A stretch of DNA of 14,730 nucleotides from Chloroflexota bacterium (GTDB lineage Bacteria > Chloroflexota > Dehalococcoidia > GIF9 > UBA5629), in NCBI GenBank assembly GCA_026389675.1, contig JAPLHJ010000101.1, positions 1-14,730 of the forward strand. The letters are read 5' to 3'. The notes beneath the pieces are model-generated. The model saw nothing but the letters and a program-made list of their open reading frames with translations. It had not been told where the DNA came from and made no database searches. This document shows positions 14,476-14,730 of the stretch, piece after piece (positions within the stretch are counted from its first letter, which is position 1; every line of letters begins with the position of its first letter). Position numbers and translations under genes: made by a program.

Positions 14476-14730
14476 TCAGGCCAGGTAGTCTATCAGCTTG
14501 CGGCTCCGACTGGGGTGCCGCAGCTTGGCCAGGGCTTCCTTCTCGATTTGCCTGATGCGTTCACGGGTAAGTCCAAACTCGGTGCCAACCTCTTTCAAGG
14601 TCAGTCCCTGCTCGTTATCCAGCCCGTAGCGCATTTCTATGATCCGCCTCTCCCGGTCGAGGATCCGTATGATGTCAGAAGTTTTCTCAACCAGCGCACG
14701 GAACCGCTCCTCACTCTCATTCAGTGCGAT
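14476..14730 (-). CDS. Sigma-70 family protein, region 4 (N-terminus outside window)
   Basis: The minus-strand frame is open from the window end and stops at TGA 14476-14478, giving the last 84 residues. Residues about 25-84 are sigma-70 region 4: DRERRIIEMRYGL (4.1), TLKEVGTEFGLTRERIRQIE (the helix-turn-helix that reads the -35 element), then KLRHPSRSRKL and a short DYLA end. The TRERIRQIE and RHPSRSRKL motifs are those of group 1/2 sigma factors (RpoD/SigA-like), not ECF factors. The preceding residues, ESEERFRALVEKTSDIIRIL (5-24), are unusual and resemble the start of a PAS domain. Whether this is the housekeeping factor, an alternative sigma factor, or a sensor fused to a region 4 domain depends on sequence beyond the window. 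A strong terminator follows. Confidence 0.87.
   Translation of the reverse strand: MALNESEERFRALVEKTSDIIRILDRERRIIEMRYGLDNEQGLTLKEVGTEFGLTRERIRQIEKEALAKLRHPSRSRKLIDYLA

Overview
The window is a moderately GC-rich stretch of bacterial DNA, densely packed and with no gene-free gap over about 165 bases. It contains no rRNA, tRNA, transposase or phage gene to anchor taxonomy. Strong Shine-Dalgarno sequences, the pstSCAB-phoU order, a GNAT/acyl-CoA-synthetase fusion with a tandem paralogue, and membrane-anchored glycosidases would fit an uncultured Chloroflexota (Dehalococcoidia-like) bacterium. That placement is an impression, not something the sequence proves.

Bases 1-3123 (+ strand) hold two tandem paralogues of the NDP-forming acyl-CoA synthetase superfamily. 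The first is only a C-terminal ATP-grasp tail cut by the window edge. The second is a complete 908-residue protein with an N-terminal GNAT acetyltransferase domain. Both positions where phospho-histidines are expected in true ADP-forming acetyl-CoA synthetases are glutamine, which points to a regulatory protein lysine acetyltransferase (type II Pat-like) and not a synthetase.

Bases 3171-7874 (+ strand) encode two large, N-terminally membrane-anchored carbohydrate-active proteins. One is a 1001-residue GH57/GH38-like protein with a C-terminal fibronectin III domain. The other is a 548-residue GH79 protein strikingly like animal heparanase, with the acid/base and nucleophile glutamates in place. 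Together they look like a surface system for processing an extracellular, probably uronic-acid-containing glycan.

Bases 7864-9297 (- strand) carry a membrane-anchored serine hydrolase of the beta-lactamase/CubicO fold. Its 3' end contains an exact 94-bp tandem duplication that throws the last part out of frame. Collapsing one copy restores a clean 416-residue protein. A small four-helix membrane protein (9462-9839, +) lies divergently upstream of it.

Bases 9849-14379 (- strand) are a complete high-affinity phosphate uptake operon: pstS (lipoprotein), pstC, pstA, pstB and phoU, with translational-coupling features at pstC/pstA and pstB/phoU. No phoR/phoB pair is visible. A strong intrinsic terminator at 14410-14452 separates it from the last 84 codons of a sigma-70 family protein (region 4, cut by the window end). 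The first residues of that fragment look oddly like the start of a PAS domain.
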